Numbered from the stretch's first letter, positions 27,785-36,633 are shown. The stretch: 64,000 nucleotides of DNA from Bacteroidia bacterium (GCA_030425505.1 JAUIAB010000001.1:248001-312000), one strand, 5' to 3'. Notes: a model not told the origin generated them from the letters alone. Made by a program: numbers and translations.

Positions 27785-28657
27785 TCAATCTATAACAAGG
27801 CTTCCTACTACAATACCTGTATGCTTGGAGTATTTTTCTAGGTATTCATCCAAAGTTTTTTCTGAAAGAACTACTTTTTTCTTGCCAAGAGAGGCATGAA
27901 GCAAGTAACATTTGCCTCTAACTTTCTTTATGATACCGACATGGCTTATGTCTAGCAAAGGAATAGAAGTTGTAATCCCTATTATATCGCCTGATTTAAG
28001 GTTACTACCTATAGATTTCACTTTTTCTTTGGGAATGTAGAAGTGCTGTTTTGAGTTTAATTTTTTCTCTACTTCTTTAATCTGATCAAGTAAACTATCA
28101 TTTTTTGCTAATTGAGCATAATTTTTTCTATTAGTGGACATAAACTTTATCTCTTTATTAAACTCAACCCCACCAATTTCTTTAGTAATATTTCTTAAAT
28201 AGCCTTTGTCAGTATTGTCTTGAAGCCAATCGGAAAAGTAGTGTAACCTAGAGGCATACCCATTGAGCTTAGAGTCTCTGTAGCGCACACTTTCTAGTAT
28301 TTTGAAAAAATCTACTGCATCTTTTTCTCCATTTTTTATCGTTAAGGTTAAGGCAAGAATAGTATCAATAAAAGTGCTACAGTCCAGCCCACTCAAATGG
28401 GCAACAACTTTCTCAGTATCTGTATTTTGGTCGAGAGTTTTTCCTTCATAAGGAGTGTCTATAAATAATTCTCCAATTGCGATAATTAATTCGTTATAGG
28501 GTGTTTTCCTGTCTAGTTTTGGTGAGTTTATTATCTCCTGAATTGTATTGATATCAGATAATGAACATTGAAAGTTCTCCTGAGCTTTAACTTTAATTAA
28601 AATAAAAAGTACTCCAAGTAAAATAAAACTCCCTTTCTTAAGCGTTGAACAGATCAT
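27785..28657 (-). CDS. DUF1460 family cell-wall amidase-like protein, secreted
   Basis: 290 aa with signal sequence (hydrophobic residues 9-25, ending ...KAQE). DUF1460 members adopt an NlpC/P60-like fold; a structurally studied member is an N-acetylmuramoyl-L-alanine amidase-type enzyme. Seen: LSGLDCSTFIDTILAL (nucleophile Cys) and the distal LKSGDIIGITTS...LLDISHVGII (catalytic His). Predicted to cut peptidoglycan stems in the periplasm. Probably co-transcribed with the TIGR02757 gene and divergent from rsmA. Confidence 0.87.
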   Translation of the reverse strand: MICSTLKKGSFILLGVLFILIKVKAQENFQCSLSDINTIQEIINSPKLDRKTPYNELIIAIGELFIDTPYEGKTLDQNTDTEKVVAHLSGLDCSTFIDTILALTLTIKNGEKDAVDFFKILESVRYRDSKLNGYASRLHYFSDWLQDNTDKGYLRNITKEIGGVEFNKEIKFMSTNRKNYAQLAKNDSLLDQIKEVEKKLNSKQHFYIPKEKVKSIGSNLKSGDIIGITTSIPLLDISHVGIIKKVRGKCYLLHASLGKKKVVLSEKTLDEYLEKYSKHTGIVVGSLVID

Positions 28658-28687
28658 AAATAATGAATAATTCTATTTATTTGTATT

Positions 28688-29479
28688 GTGACAAAAGTTA
28701 AACCGAAAAAGCACCTTGGGCAACACTTTCTTAAAGATAGTTCTATTTCTAAAAGGATAGTAGATTCTGTAAGTCATCACTTGGGCTATAAGGATTTACT
28801 TGAAATAGGCCCAGGAACTGGAGCGCTAACTTCTATTCTCAAAGAGAGGTATTCTGATAACCTTAAAGTAGTTGAAGTAGACAAAGAGTCCATAGATTAC
28901 TTAAGAAGCAACCTTCTTTTAGAAGAAAATCAAATTATTGCTAAAGATTTTTTAAAGCTACAGTTGAGTGACTATTTTAAAGAACCCTTTGGAATTATAG
29001 GCAACTTACCCTATAATATTTCCTCTCAAATTTTCTTCAAAGTTTTGGAAAACAGAGACCTGATTCCAGAAACTGTTTGTATGATTCAAAAAGAAGTAGC
29101 AGATAGAATTTGTGCAGCACCTCCATCAAGGCAGTCTGGTATTCTCACCATCCTTATTCAGGCATTTTATGATGTAGAGTATTTATTTACAGTAAAACCA
29201 GATGCTTTTTTACCTCCTCCCAAAGTGCAATCCGCTGTTATTTCACTTAAAAGAAACACTAGAAAGAGCTTACCTTTTAGCGAAAAGCTTTTTACTAATG
29301 TGGTGAAAATGTCTTTCCAGGGAAGGAGAAAAAAGCTGAGAAACGCATTAAAAAGTATTACTGGTAACTTAACAGAAGAAGAAACTCACCCATTATTTTT
29401 CAAACGAGCTGAAGAATTAACCATAGAGAACTTTATTGAAATAACAACGTTCATAAAAACAAATAATAATGGAAAATGA
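28688..29479 (+). CDS. rsmA: 16S rRNA (adenine1518/1519-N6)-dimethyltransferase
   Basis: Methylates two adjacent adenines in helix 45 of 16S rRNA using SAM. 263 aa. Seen: KPKKHLGQHFLKD opening, SAM motif LLEIGPGTGALT, acidic VVEVDKES, catalytic NLPYNISSQIFF, and FLPPPKVQSAVISL; C-terminal helical domain present. GTG start; no nearby ATG upstream. Overlaps the rhodanese gene by 4 bp. Confidence 0.96.
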   Translation: MTKVKPKKHLGQHFLKDSSISKRIVDSVSHHLGYKDLLEIGPGTGALTSILKERYSDNLKVVEVDKESIDYLRSNLLLEENQIIAKDFLKLQLSDYFKEPFGIIGNLPYNISSQIFFKVLENRDLIPETVCMIQKEVADRICAAPPSRQSGILTILIQAFYDVEYLFTVKPDAFLPPPKVQSAVISLKRNTRKSLPFSEKLFTNVVKMSFQGRRKKLRNALKSITGNLTEEETHPLFFKRAEELTIENFIEITTFIKTNNNGK

Positions 29480-30009
29480 AAAAATATAGTTTTGCCGCTT
29501 TAGCAGTAATTTTTTTGTCACAAACTGCTTTTGCTCAAATGAAAGCAGATCTACCTTCCTCAAAGGTAGACTTTGATGAGTTTATAAAAATAACCTTAGA
29601 AGTAGATAATTATAGAAAAGAACGACTAGTCGAACTCAATGAGTTTTTGGAAATGCTTAAGGAAGAAGATGTTCTCCTTTTAGACACGCGCTCTAAAGAT
29701 GCTTACGACAAAAAGCATATAAAAGGAGCTCTGCATCTCAATTTTTCTGATTTTACAGAAGAAAAACTTGCTAAAAAAATACCTTCTAAAGAAAGTAAAA
29801 TACTCATCTACTGTAATAACAACATAGAGGGCGATAAAATAAACTTTGAGGCAAAAGCTGAGCCTTTAGCACTTAACATTCCTACATTCATCAATTTGTA
29901 CGGGTATGGCTATAAAAACATTTACGAGCTTTCGTCCCTAGTGCCTGTAGATAGCGACTCCTTACCTTTTGAAGGTTCTGATGTCAAAGAAGAGAGTGTA
30001 GAAAAATAA
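29476..30009 (+). CDS. Periplasmic rhodanese-domain protein
   Basis: 177 aa with signal peptide (to about residue 20, ...TAFA). One rhodanese domain: VLLLDTRSKDAYDKKHIKGALHLNF and the active-site loop KILIYCNNNIEGD with the catalytic Cys. The loop lacks the CxxGxR type seen in thiosulfate sulfurtransferases, so the substrate is open. The C-terminal part (FINLYGYGYKNIYEL) fits the final strand and helix. ATGA overlap with rsmA implies translational coupling. Confidence 0.85.
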   Translation: MKKYSFAALAVIFLSQTAFAQMKADLPSSKVDFDEFIKITLEVDNYRKERLVELNEFLEMLKEEDVLLLDTRSKDAYDKKHIKGALHLNFSDFTEEKLAKKIPSKESKILIYCNNNIEGDKINFEAKAEPLALNIPTFINLYGYGYKNIYELSSLVPVDSDSLPFEGSDVKEESVEK

Positions 30010-30020
30010 TTTCTTAAATA

Positions 30021-30812
30021 ATGAATCCATTAAATCAGAGAAGTTCGTTTTTGTCGAGTATTGTTACAGGCCTGGTAGGTTGGAACGGTTTGATAATAGT
30101 CGTAGCTTTAATTCTTGGGTACTCTATTTCTCCATGGTTCTTATTATTACTTGGAAGTTCTTTGGCCATTATTCAGGTTATCATACTTAGGGTTCTGTTT
30201 TTTATTCTTCACCTTCATAAAAGTATAGTTTATGGATGCATTTGGGGTTTAATTAGCAGTTTACCCTTATTCTGGGTTTATTTCAGCTATTTTGATACTT
30301 CTCTTCAAAATGATTTTTGGGTTTGGCTGGTTGTATTTTCGTTTATTGGAACTTCTGTAGGAGGGTATTTATCTTACTTTTATATTGACGATCAGGAAAT
30401 CAACACTTCTTTTATTGAGAATGATGATGTGGATTATGGAAGAGATGCACATTGGTTAGAGCCATTTGCTTTTGGTGCATTTTCATATTTACTAGTTTTT
30501 TTTCCTGGTTCTATTACTTTGGGAGTTTACGTTTTTATAATTGGAGCTATAGTAGGTGTGGTAAGTGCTGCACTAAGTCATTTCTCTCCTGACAAATGGA
30601 AAAATAACTTTTTTTCCCTTTTCTTTCTAATTGCTTTTTTAGGCGGAGCAAGTGGTATTGTTTCAGGTTTTTTATTCAGGATGTATTCAGGTGAGCTTTA
30701 TTTGAATCATTACTTTCTTGGAGCAGCTTCAGGTATTTTGACTTTTTTAGTCACATTTATCAGAGGAAGGGTTCTTGCCAAAAAGGAGCAAGCACTACAG
30801 CTAACTAAATAG
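30021..30812 (+). CDS. Polytopic membrane protein of unknown function
   Basis: 263 aa with seven or more hydrophobic helices and short loops; a charged loop near residues 122-145 (DDQEINTSFIENDDVDYGRD). The C-terminus is basic (RGRVLAKKEQALQLTK), so probably cytosolic. No transporter or enzyme motif recognised. 11 bp after the rhodanese gene and 19 bp before the next membrane gene, all in one direction. Confidence 0.7.
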   Translation: MNPLNQRSSFLSSIVTGLVGWNGLIIVVALILGYSISPWFLLLLGSSLAIIQVIILRVLFFILHLHKSIVYGCIWGLISSLPLFWVYFSYFDTSLQNDFWVWLVVFSFIGTSVGGYLSYFYIDDQEINTSFIENDDVDYGRDAHWLEPFAFGAFSYLLVFFPGSITLGVYVFIIGAIVGVVSAALSHFSPDKWKNNFFSLFFLIAFLGGASGIVSGFLFRMYSGELYLNHYFLGAASGILTFLVTFIRGRVLAKKEQALQLTK

Positions 30813-30831
30813 AAAAAAGTATTTATGTGCA

Positions 30832-31263
30832 ATGGAAAGTATCCTTTATAGAGTCTTACATATTGCTGCTACCTGTACATCTCTCGGGGGCTTATTCTAT
30901 GCGAGAATGGTACTATTACCCAACAGTAAAAGTTTACCTCCTGAGCTAAGAGAGGTTTTTCTAAAAAAAATGATCAAAAGATTCAGCTACATAAAGTGGG
31001 CTGGAGTTACAGTAGTTGCTATAACAGGAATTATCCAGTGGATGAGTATTTATCCTGATGTAGCAGATAAAGAGATGTATCTGATTTCTTTCCTTGTGAA
31101 AATGATCGGTGCTTTGGGGCTTTTTAGTATTACTTTTTTGCTAACCATTCCAAGTACAAGAATGCAAAAAAGAAGAAGTTTATGGTCAGCAATAAACATC
31201 TTTTGTGGCCTCACTATTTTAATAGGTGCAGCAATGATGAAATCAGTGAGAGAAGGGTTTTGA
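30832..31263 (+). CDS. Small four-helix membrane protein (CopD/DUF2269-like)
   Basis: 143 aa. Four hydrophobic helices: about 3-22 (with HIAATCTSLGGLFYARM), 52-70, 85-107, 118-135. A His in helix 1 and the overall layout resemble the CopD/HupE-like or DUF2269 families of possible haem- or metal-linked membrane proteins; this is a weak resemblance. Probably in one transcript with the two genes before it. Converges with the next gene. Confidence 0.6.
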   Translation: MESILYRVLHIAATCTSLGGLFYARMVLLPNSKSLPPELREVFLKKMIKRFSYIKWAGVTVVAITGIIQWMSIYPDVADKEMYLISFLVKMIGALGLFSITFLLTIPSTRMQKRRSLWSAINIFCGLTILIGAAMMKSVREGF

Positions 31264-31268
31264 AACTA

Positions 31269-31589
31269 TTAAGTCCACAAATACCGTCTAACTTTTATTA
31301 GTCTAATTAGCATTTCATCGTCTTTATCATATATTTTTTCATCATGCAAAACGTCTACACTATTCCCCCCATACATTTTTATTCTTTCTTTCCACCAGTT
31401 GTATAAAGTTTGAATTTCTTTTTTTGCTGATCTCAAATATTCTTCCTGCTCCCAGTCTGTTACCTCCAAAAGGTTTTCTTTTTCTATACAATCACAAAGC
31501 AACTGGAAGCACGCATGCAGAATCACCTGATCCTTATCTATCCAATCACTGGAAAGAGTAGGTAGATGAACAATATTTCCTGGTTGCAT
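31269..31589 (-). CDS. Small soluble protein of unknown function
   Basis: 106 aa, acidic and helical, no signal peptide. Contains a Cys-rich stretch (HACFQLLCDCIEKEN) and tryptophan-containing TLYNWWKERIKMYG. Not recognised. Lies 16 bp downstream of the Ig-repeat protein on the same strand and may be co-transcribed with it. Confidence 0.55.
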   Translation of the reverse strand: MQPGNIVHLPTLSSDWIDKDQVILHACFQLLCDCIEKENLLEVTDWEQEEYLRSAKKEIQTLYNWWKERIKMYGGNSVDVLHDEKIYDKDDEMLIRLIKVRRYLWT

Positions 31590-31605
31590 AACTTAAAAGT
31601 AGAAA

Positions 31606-32832
31606 TTATCGAACACCTCTTTCTAATTTGATAGACTCCTTATATGTTTCAGATACATTACCAGCAGCATCTCTAAATTGAACATATACTGTTCTTCTAC
31701 CATCTCTCTCACCATCTAATTGCCATTTTTCTAACTTAGGAACATAGTTTTTCCATCTTGCGCCATTAAACGAAGGGTCATTGGAAATCTTCATAAATGA
31801 AACCCCTTCTGCTTTTAACTGCAGGGTTACATATTTGCTAATGTCTTTGGTTTTTTTATCTCCGTTGTTAATTTCAATAGAACAGTTTCTTGGAGGAGTT
31901 GTATCAGAAATAATATCATCTCTATAAGGTTTGCTCATATTTCCTGCTTTGTCTTTAAAAACTACATAAACAGATTTTATTCCATCCTCATCCGAAAAAG
32001 TTACTGTTTTAGAAGTAGAATATACTTCCCATTTAGCTTCATCAAACGATTCATTCAGACTGACTTTCATCGAATCTGCTTCTCTTGCAAAAATAAAAAC
32101 ATTGGACTGTCTGTTTTTAGCTGTTGCAAACCTTTGACCACCATCTATTTGTACTTTACCATCAAAAGGGGGTAGTCTATCCAAAACGATCATATCAAAA
32201 ACTGTTTCTGTTTCATTCTTAGCTTTATCCATGAACTTTGCATAAACGTACCTTGGTCCATCATCACCAGCCTCTAACTGCCAATCAATTGTATTATTTT
32301 CCTCCCCTATTCTTCTCCATCTTTTGGCATGAAATGTTTTTGCATTGCTTATAATAAAGTACTCCGCATCAACTGCAGATACTTCTACTTTAATACCTAG
32401 GGAATCTCCACTATAAAACTCTTTGTCGTATAAAAACTTTACAGAGGGATTGCTTGGCGGAGTAGAATCTAAGATTATTTCATCCATTAAAACTTCAGAC
32501 TCATTGCCATCTCTATCTTTAATTTTTGCATAAACAACCTTTTTTCCATCGCCAGGAGTTAATAACCATGTGATTTTTCTATCAAAATCAATCCATTTTC
32601 TTTTTGGTAGTTCATCCGTATTGCTCAAAACAATAGACTCAAATTCTGGTCCAACAACACTGACTGTTACTTCTAAAGAGTTTGTATATGTATTCCCAGC
32701 ATCAATCTTAATTCGCGAATATTTGAAAGCATCACTATTATCTTGAGCTATTACTGAACTCAAGGTAATTATTGAAGCAAATAGAGGAGCAAGTGCTTTT
32801 ATAGAAAGTTTTTTTAGCTTTAAAGATCCCAT
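31606..32832 (-). CDS. Secreted protein with four Ig-like/Big repeats
   Basis: 408 aa from the ATG at 32832, which gives MGSLKLKKLSIKALAPLFASIITLSSVIAQ as signal region (kept under 20 here: SIKALAPLFASIITLSSVIA). A longer open frame to 33021 has a non-signal N-terminus and is rejected. The mature part is four repeats of about 95 residues, each ending with a strand like VYAKFMDKAKNETE or VYVVFKDKAGNMSK and a DTTPP/DSTPP linker, as in bacterial Ig-like domains of surface proteins. Adhesion or envelope-structural role inferred; no T9SS tail. Confidence 0.78.
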   Translation of the reverse strand: MGSLKLKKLSIKALAPLFASIITLSSVIAQDNSDAFKYSRIKIDAGNTYTNSLEVTVSVVGPEFESIVLSNTDELPKRKWIDFDRKITWLLTPGDGKKVVYAKIKDRDGNESEVLMDEIILDSTPPSNPSVKFLYDKEFYSGDSLGIKVEVSAVDAEYFIISNAKTFHAKRWRRIGEENNTIDWQLEAGDDGPRYVYAKFMDKAKNETETVFDMIVLDRLPPFDGKVQIDGGQRFATAKNRQSNVFIFAREADSMKVSLNESFDEAKWEVYSTSKTVTFSDEDGIKSVYVVFKDKAGNMSKPYRDDIISDTTPPRNCSIEINNGDKKTKDISKYVTLQLKAEGVSFMKISNDPSFNGARWKNYVPKLEKWQLDGERDGRRTVYVQFRDAAGNVSETYKESIKLERGVR

Positions 32833-33004
32833 GGCTATTAAGTTTCTTAGTATAACACAAATATAACGTAAACTAATGGCAAATTCTTTTAATTGATAGG
32901 TATTGGTATCATTGTTTACCAACACTGAATAAAACAATCTTTGATTAAAGGTTATATCGATACAACAAGTGTTTACACTTATCGTTAAACGCATACTAGT
33001 AAGT

Positions 33005-33024
33005 TTTATGTTTTTTAACATAAA
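33005..33024. other. Hairpin in the divergent intergenic region
   Basis: TTTATGTT-tttt-AACATAAA, a perfect 8-bp stem within the 258-bp region between the Ig-repeat gene and the sorting-domain gene. A second dyad AAGTGT-TT-ACACTT is at 32967-32980. Either could be an operator; no better evidence. Confidence 0.35.
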
Positions 33025-33090
33025 TTCTTTGGATTGTAAAAATGTAACTTAATGTTTTCTTATGTAGTTATTAAAATATAAACTGTTTTA

Positions 33091-33501
33091 ATGAGATTTT
33101 TTATCACCATAGTAGTTTTTCTATTCACAGTTGGTTTTGGATTATCCCAAAGCATTGGAGGTTATACTGTAGATGACAAAAAGAGTATTAATGAGAAGTT
33201 TATTGATAGTGACAGAATAGGTAGGTTATTTGAAAACGGTGAAATATTCGTGTCTAAACCCTATCCCAACCCTGCAAAAGACGAGCTAAATTTTTCATAT
33301 GATTTATATGATAGTAACTCTTCCGCTTCTATTACAATAAGCAATATTTTAGGAGAAGATATATATTGGGTCAGCCTCTCTTCTCATGAAAATGCAATTA
33401 CTATTGATTTAAAGAATTTTGATCCTGGTATTTACTATTATTCACTCTTCCTCAAAGAAAAAGATTTGAGAATCACACGTAAGTTTCTCATAAAGAACTA
33501 A
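33091..33501 (+). CDS. Mini-protein consisting of a signal peptide plus a T9SS type A sorting domain
   Basis: 136 aa. Signal peptide (to about residue 20, ...GFGLSQ), a 30-residue linker and then a complete type IX secretion C-terminal domain: PYPNPAKDELNFSYDL, ITISNILGEDIYWVSL, LDPGIYYYSLF-like FDPGIYYYSLFL and RKFLIKN-end. The domain directs proteins through the outer membrane and is usually removed. Here almost nothing precedes it, so it is either a secreted small peptide or a remnant of a larger protein. Confidence 0.85.
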   Translation: MRFFITIVVFLFTVGFGLSQSIGGYTVDDKKSINEKFIDSDRIGRLFENGEIFVSKPYPNPAKDELNFSYDLYDSNSSASITISNILGEDIYWVSLSSHENAITIDLKNFDPGIYYYSLFLKEKDLRITRKFLIKN

Positions 33502-33542
33502 GTTTTTTATTTCCTCATTTTATATTCCTCAAAATATATTTC

Positions 33543-33572
33543 TTGAGTTACGTGCTTCCATTAGTACTTTTG
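33543..33572 (+). promoter_or_regulatory. Bacteroidota consensus promoter
   Basis: -33 TTG (33543-33545), 19-bp spacer, -7 TACTTTTG (33565-33572), 26 bp before the ATG of the TrpF-like gene. Confidence 0.65.
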
Positions 33573-33598
33573 AATAATAGCATCGTTATTCAGAAAGC

Positions 33599-34201
33599 AT
33601 GAATTTGAAAACAGAGGTATTGGTTAGAAATATAACAAACCTACATGATGCCAGGTACTGTGCTGGGATGGGTGTAAAGGCAGTTGGGTTTCCTATGCAT
33701 AAATGTTCTCAAGAAGACTTAGCAAAATTTAGAGAAATAATGGGCTGGCTATCGGGTATTGAGTATATAGCTCAATTGGATGGTGAGAAGTCCTTTTTAG
33801 AAAGTGATTTGGAAGGCTTTGGCTGGGTTGAAATGACAGATATTACTTTTTTAGAGCAAATAAAAAGCCTGAACAAAAAAGCTCTTCTAAAACTCACGAT
33901 GGAAGAGTTAAAGGCTCTTTCAAGTATAAATCTCTCCAGCTTTACAACTGACTTAGCATTACTAGTTACTTTAGAAATAGACAACATAAAAAATTCATTA
34001 AAAGAATTAAAAGAAAATTATGGCTTTTTGCCTGTATATATTGATTCAGGAATAACTAAAGAAAATGTACCAGAAATTTTGTCAGTATTTCCAGGTGTTG
34101 GTTTTTCTTTAACTCCTGGTGTGGAAATTAAAACAGGAATCAATGATTTTGAGGCGTTATCAGAAGTTCTTGAAGCTTTAGATATAGATGAATACGCCTA
34201 A
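33599..34201 (+). CDS. Phosphoribosylanthranilate isomerase-like (TrpF-like) protein
   Basis: 200 aa TIM-barrel-type protein. KTEVLVRNITNLHDARYCAGMGVKAVGF aligns with the TrpF start (KICGxTxxxDA...GAxxxGFxF), but the catalytic Cys of KICG is replaced by V-R-N, and phosphate-binding glycines near the C-terminus are partial (FSLTPGVEIKTGINDF). No other trp genes are nearby. Probably a divergent family member that may not catalyse the tryptophan-pathway step. Confidence 0.7.
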   Translation: MNLKTEVLVRNITNLHDARYCAGMGVKAVGFPMHKCSQEDLAKFREIMGWLSGIEYIAQLDGEKSFLESDLEGFGWVEMTDITFLEQIKSLNKKALLKLTMEELKALSSINLSSFTTDLALLVTLEIDNIKNSLKELKENYGFLPVYIDSGITKENVPEILSVFPGVGFSLTPGVEIKTGINDFEALSEVLEALDIDEYA

Positions 34202-34270
34202 AAAAACAATTGGTCAAGTATTTGATTTTAGTAAATACAACTAAAGAAAATTATACAATTTTATAAAACA

Positions 34271-34365
34271 GAAATGGACCATATCTGACATAAAACTGAG
34301 GTACACACAAAGTAATGATTATGATGTACGCCAAATAAGTTAGGTAAGTCACAAATTTTAAACAG
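34271..34365 (+). promoter_or_regulatory. Leader element, copy B, before trxB
   Basis: 95-bp segment ending at the trxB start codon and matching 19282-19376 at roughly four of five positions with one single-base indel. Shared blocks include TAAAAYTGAGGTACACA, AATGATTA and CAAATTTTAAACA. The differences are mostly transitions. Inverted repeat GTACA/TGTAC around AAGTAATGATTAT is retained. Function unknown. Confidence 0.55.
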
Positions 34366-35313
34366 ATGGAAATAGAGAAAATATCGTGTCTAATAATAGG
34401 TTCTGGTCCTGCTGGGTATACTGCAGCAATTTATGCATCTAGAGCTGGTCTTTCACCAGTACTATACACTGGTAGCCAACCAGGTGGGCAATTGACTATT
34501 ACTACGGATGTAGAAAATTACCCTGGTTACCCTGATGGGGTTATGGGACCTGCTATGATGGAGGATTTTAAGAAGCAAGCGGAGAGGTTTGGAACGGATG
34601 TCAGAATGGGTATGATTACACATGCTGAGCTATCGGATAATAAGAAGATTTTAACGGTAGACAATGAGAAAAAAATAGAAGCTGAAACGGTAATTATATC
34701 TACAGGTGCTTCAGCAAAATGGTTGGGAATAGAATCGGAGCAAAGATTGAATGGGAAAGGTGTTTCTGCTTGTGCTGTATGTGACGGATTCTTTTACAAA
34801 GATATGGATGTAGCAGTGGTTGGCGGTGGTGATACCGCTGCTGAGGAAGCAAGTTACCTGGCAAAAATCTGTAATAAAGTATATCTATTAGTAAGAAGGG
34901 ATGAGATGAGAGCTTCTCAGATTATGCAAGAGAGGGTAAAAAAGCTTAGCAATCTTGAAATTTTATGGAATACAGAGATTGATGAAATTTTAGGTGACCA
35001 AGAAGTAGAAGGTATGAGAGTTAAAAGTACTGCCACTAATGAAATAGAGGAGTATAAAATAAGTGGGTTTTTTGTAGCAATAGGACACAAGCCTAATACA
35101 GATATTTTTGATGGTCAAATAAATATGAATGAGAGTGGTTATATAATAACCAAACCTGACTCTACGGAGACAAATATTAAGGGAGTGTTTGCCGCAGGGG
35201 ATGCCCAAGACTTTATTTACCGGCAAGCCGTGACGGCTGCAGGTACAGGTTGTATGGCTGCTCTGGAAGCAGAAAGGTATTTGGCTGCTATAGAAGCTAC
35301 TGTAGCTGTTTAA
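34366..35313 (+). CDS. trxB: Thioredoxin-disulfide reductase
   Basis: FAD/NADPH flavoenzyme that reduces thioredoxin. 315 aa, standard length. Seen: FAD motif IIGSGPAGYTAAIYASRAGL, redox-active CAVCDG (CxxC), NADPH motif AVVGGGDTAAEEASYL, HRRD-like VRRDEMRAS, and C-terminal FAD block GVFAAGDAQDFIYRQAVTAAGTG. Complete. Preceded directly by leader element B, and followed by the CCCGAAT-A-ATTCGGG dyad. Confidence 0.96.
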   Translation: MEIEKISCLIIGSGPAGYTAAIYASRAGLSPVLYTGSQPGGQLTITTDVENYPGYPDGVMGPAMMEDFKKQAERFGTDVRMGMITHAELSDNKKILTVDNEKKIEAETVIISTGASAKWLGIESEQRLNGKGVSACAVCDGFFYKDMDVAVVGGGDTAAEEASYLAKICNKVYLLVRRDEMRASQIMQERVKKLSNLEILWNTEIDEILGDQEVEGMRVKSTATNEIEEYKISGFFVAIGHKPNTDIFDGQINMNESGYIITKPDSTETNIKGVFAAGDAQDFIYRQAVTAAGTGCMAALEAERYLAAIEATVAV

Positions 35314-35377
35314 CCCGAATAATTCGGGACTTAATTTAATAGAAAAGGTAATTCTCTGATTACAAAGCAATTGATTA
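35314..35377 (+). repeat. Intergenic repeat, copy 1
   Basis: Begins with the dyad CCCGAAT-A-ATTCGGG directly after the trxB stop and continues GACTTAATTTAATAGAAAAGG and CTGATTACAAAGCAATTGAT. It matches 51135-51197 in order over about 64 bp. Possibly a transcription-end structure carried as a repeat. Confidence 0.5.
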
Positions 35378-35463
35378 TGCAAGACTTGAGCTAACCGATC
35401 CCCAAATTTGGGGAATAAAATATTCTACGTTTTAATGAGTAAGTTCTTGATAATCAATTGCTT
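35365..35463. other. Long-range 14-bp inverted repeat with an inner palindrome
   Basis: AAGCAATTGATTAT (35365-35378) is the exact reverse complement of 35450-35463, 71 bp away. In between lies the perfect palindrome CCCCAAATTTGGGG (35400-35413). The whole region from trxB to the hydrolase (205 bp) is thus a nested stem with an inner hairpin. Termination or mRNA-processing structure, or a small mobile element; undecided. Confidence 0.5.
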
Positions 35464-35518
35464 GATTTAAAATAAATGACCTCCTCATGAATAATGCAGG
35501 TTAATTATAGTTTACTCA

Positions 35519-36364
35519 ATGGTATTTAAAAAAGAGTTTCAACTAATTTCAAAACATAATAATAGACCCTTTTTAATAGATGGAAGATGGAGGGAAGGGA
35601 GTTCTAACCTGCCAGTGATTATCTTTATTCATGGCTTTAAAGGTTTTAAAGATTGGGGTTCTTTTAATTTAATGGCGGATTTTTTTGCAAAACAAAATTT
35701 TGCTTTCTTCAAATTAAACCTATCCCATAATGGTACTACTATTGATAAAAAAACAGAGATATCTGATCTAGATGCTTTTGGAAATAATAATTTTAGTATT
35801 GAATTAGACGATGTCGAGGTTTTGATAGACTACTTATTTGAAGATTCTTCTCTAAATAACATTTTAAATAAAGAAAATATATACCTCATAGGTCACAGCC
35901 GAGGTGGTGGTTTAGCTATATTGAAAGCAGCTGAGGATAAAAGGATAAAGAAGACAGCTTCTTGGGGTGGAATTGCTTCTGTAGATCGTGGATATTCTCC
36001 AGAAGTAATAAAAAAATGGGAGTCTGATGGTGTTTTCTATGTACAGAATAGTAGAACGAAGCAATTACTTCCACTTAAGTATCAGTTAGTAGAAGATTGT
36101 TTGAATAATGAAACTCGTCTTAATATTGAGAAAGCTTTTGAAAGCTTAAATAATCAGGTGATTTTAGTTCATGGCTCTGATGACCCAACTGTGCCACTAA
36201 GTGAAGCTCAAGAGCTGCACAAAAGAAATCAATCTAACTCTATTGTAGTCGTAGAAGGAGGAAACCATTCTTTTGGAGGGTATCACCCTTACGACGAAAA
36301 GGGTTTAACCAAGCATTTAGAGGATGCAGCTAAAGCTACTATTGGTTTTTTTGAGGCTACTTAG
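35519..36364 (+). CDS. Alpha/beta hydrolase (prolyl-oligopeptidase-like)
   Basis: 281 aa, cytosolic. Seen: VIIFIHGFKGFKDWGSFNLM (oxyanion His-Gly), nucleophile elbow GHSRGGG, acid-loop VILVHGSDDPTVPLSEA (catalytic Asp) and GGNHSFGG (catalytic His). Complete triad. Resembles the S9/dienelactone hydrolase type; substrate unknown. Last chromosomal gene before the cassette array. Confidence 0.88.
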   Translation: MVFKKEFQLISKHNNRPFLIDGRWREGSSNLPVIIFIHGFKGFKDWGSFNLMADFFAKQNFAFFKLNLSHNGTTIDKKTEISDLDAFGNNNFSIELDDVEVLIDYLFEDSSLNNILNKENIYLIGHSRGGGLAILKAAEDKRIKKTASWGGIASVDRGYSPEVIKKWESDGVFYVQNSRTKQLLPLKYQLVEDCLNNETRLNIEKAFESLNNQVILVHGSDDPTVPLSEAQELHKRNQSNSIVVVEGGNHSFGGYHPYDEKGLTKHLEDAAKATIGFFEAT

Positions 36365-36444
36365 TTTATTCTTTGGCTTATTATTAAAATTCTACTGTTA
36401 ATGCTTGATAATGAACATAAAAGCCTTTTAATCAAAATGAGATT

Positions 36445-36466
36445 TTGCCATTTTCGAATGGCTTTT
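36445..36466 (+). terminator. Probable terminator downstream of the hydrolase
   Basis: GCCATT-ttcg-AATGGC (36447-36462), a 6-bp stem with a UUCG tetraloop followed by TTTT. From here to the array start at 36634 there are 170 bp in which I see no gene and no attC-type half. Confidence 0.5.
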
Positions 36467-36633
36467 ACAACTGCTAATTGTTTGCCTGCTACAACGTTTT
36501 AACTCTAGTATTCTAACAAAATCTGTAATGATATCTACAATGCTAAAAATAGAATATTTATCATTTTACTACTGATTAACATTGTAATTAATAGATAAAA
36601 CATGGTTTTTATATTAATTTGGATTAACAATAA

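Noticed and set aside
32833-33021. Extended N-terminus for the Ig-repeat protein
   Set aside because: The added 63 residues are not signal-like and would bury the real signal peptide that starts at 32832; two dyads lie in this stretch.
36365-36633. An attC-like remnant before the first junction (GCTAATTG ... GCTACAACGTTTTAAC at 36473-36503)
   Set aside because: No paired arms, and the boxes do not complement a neighbouring cassette end.
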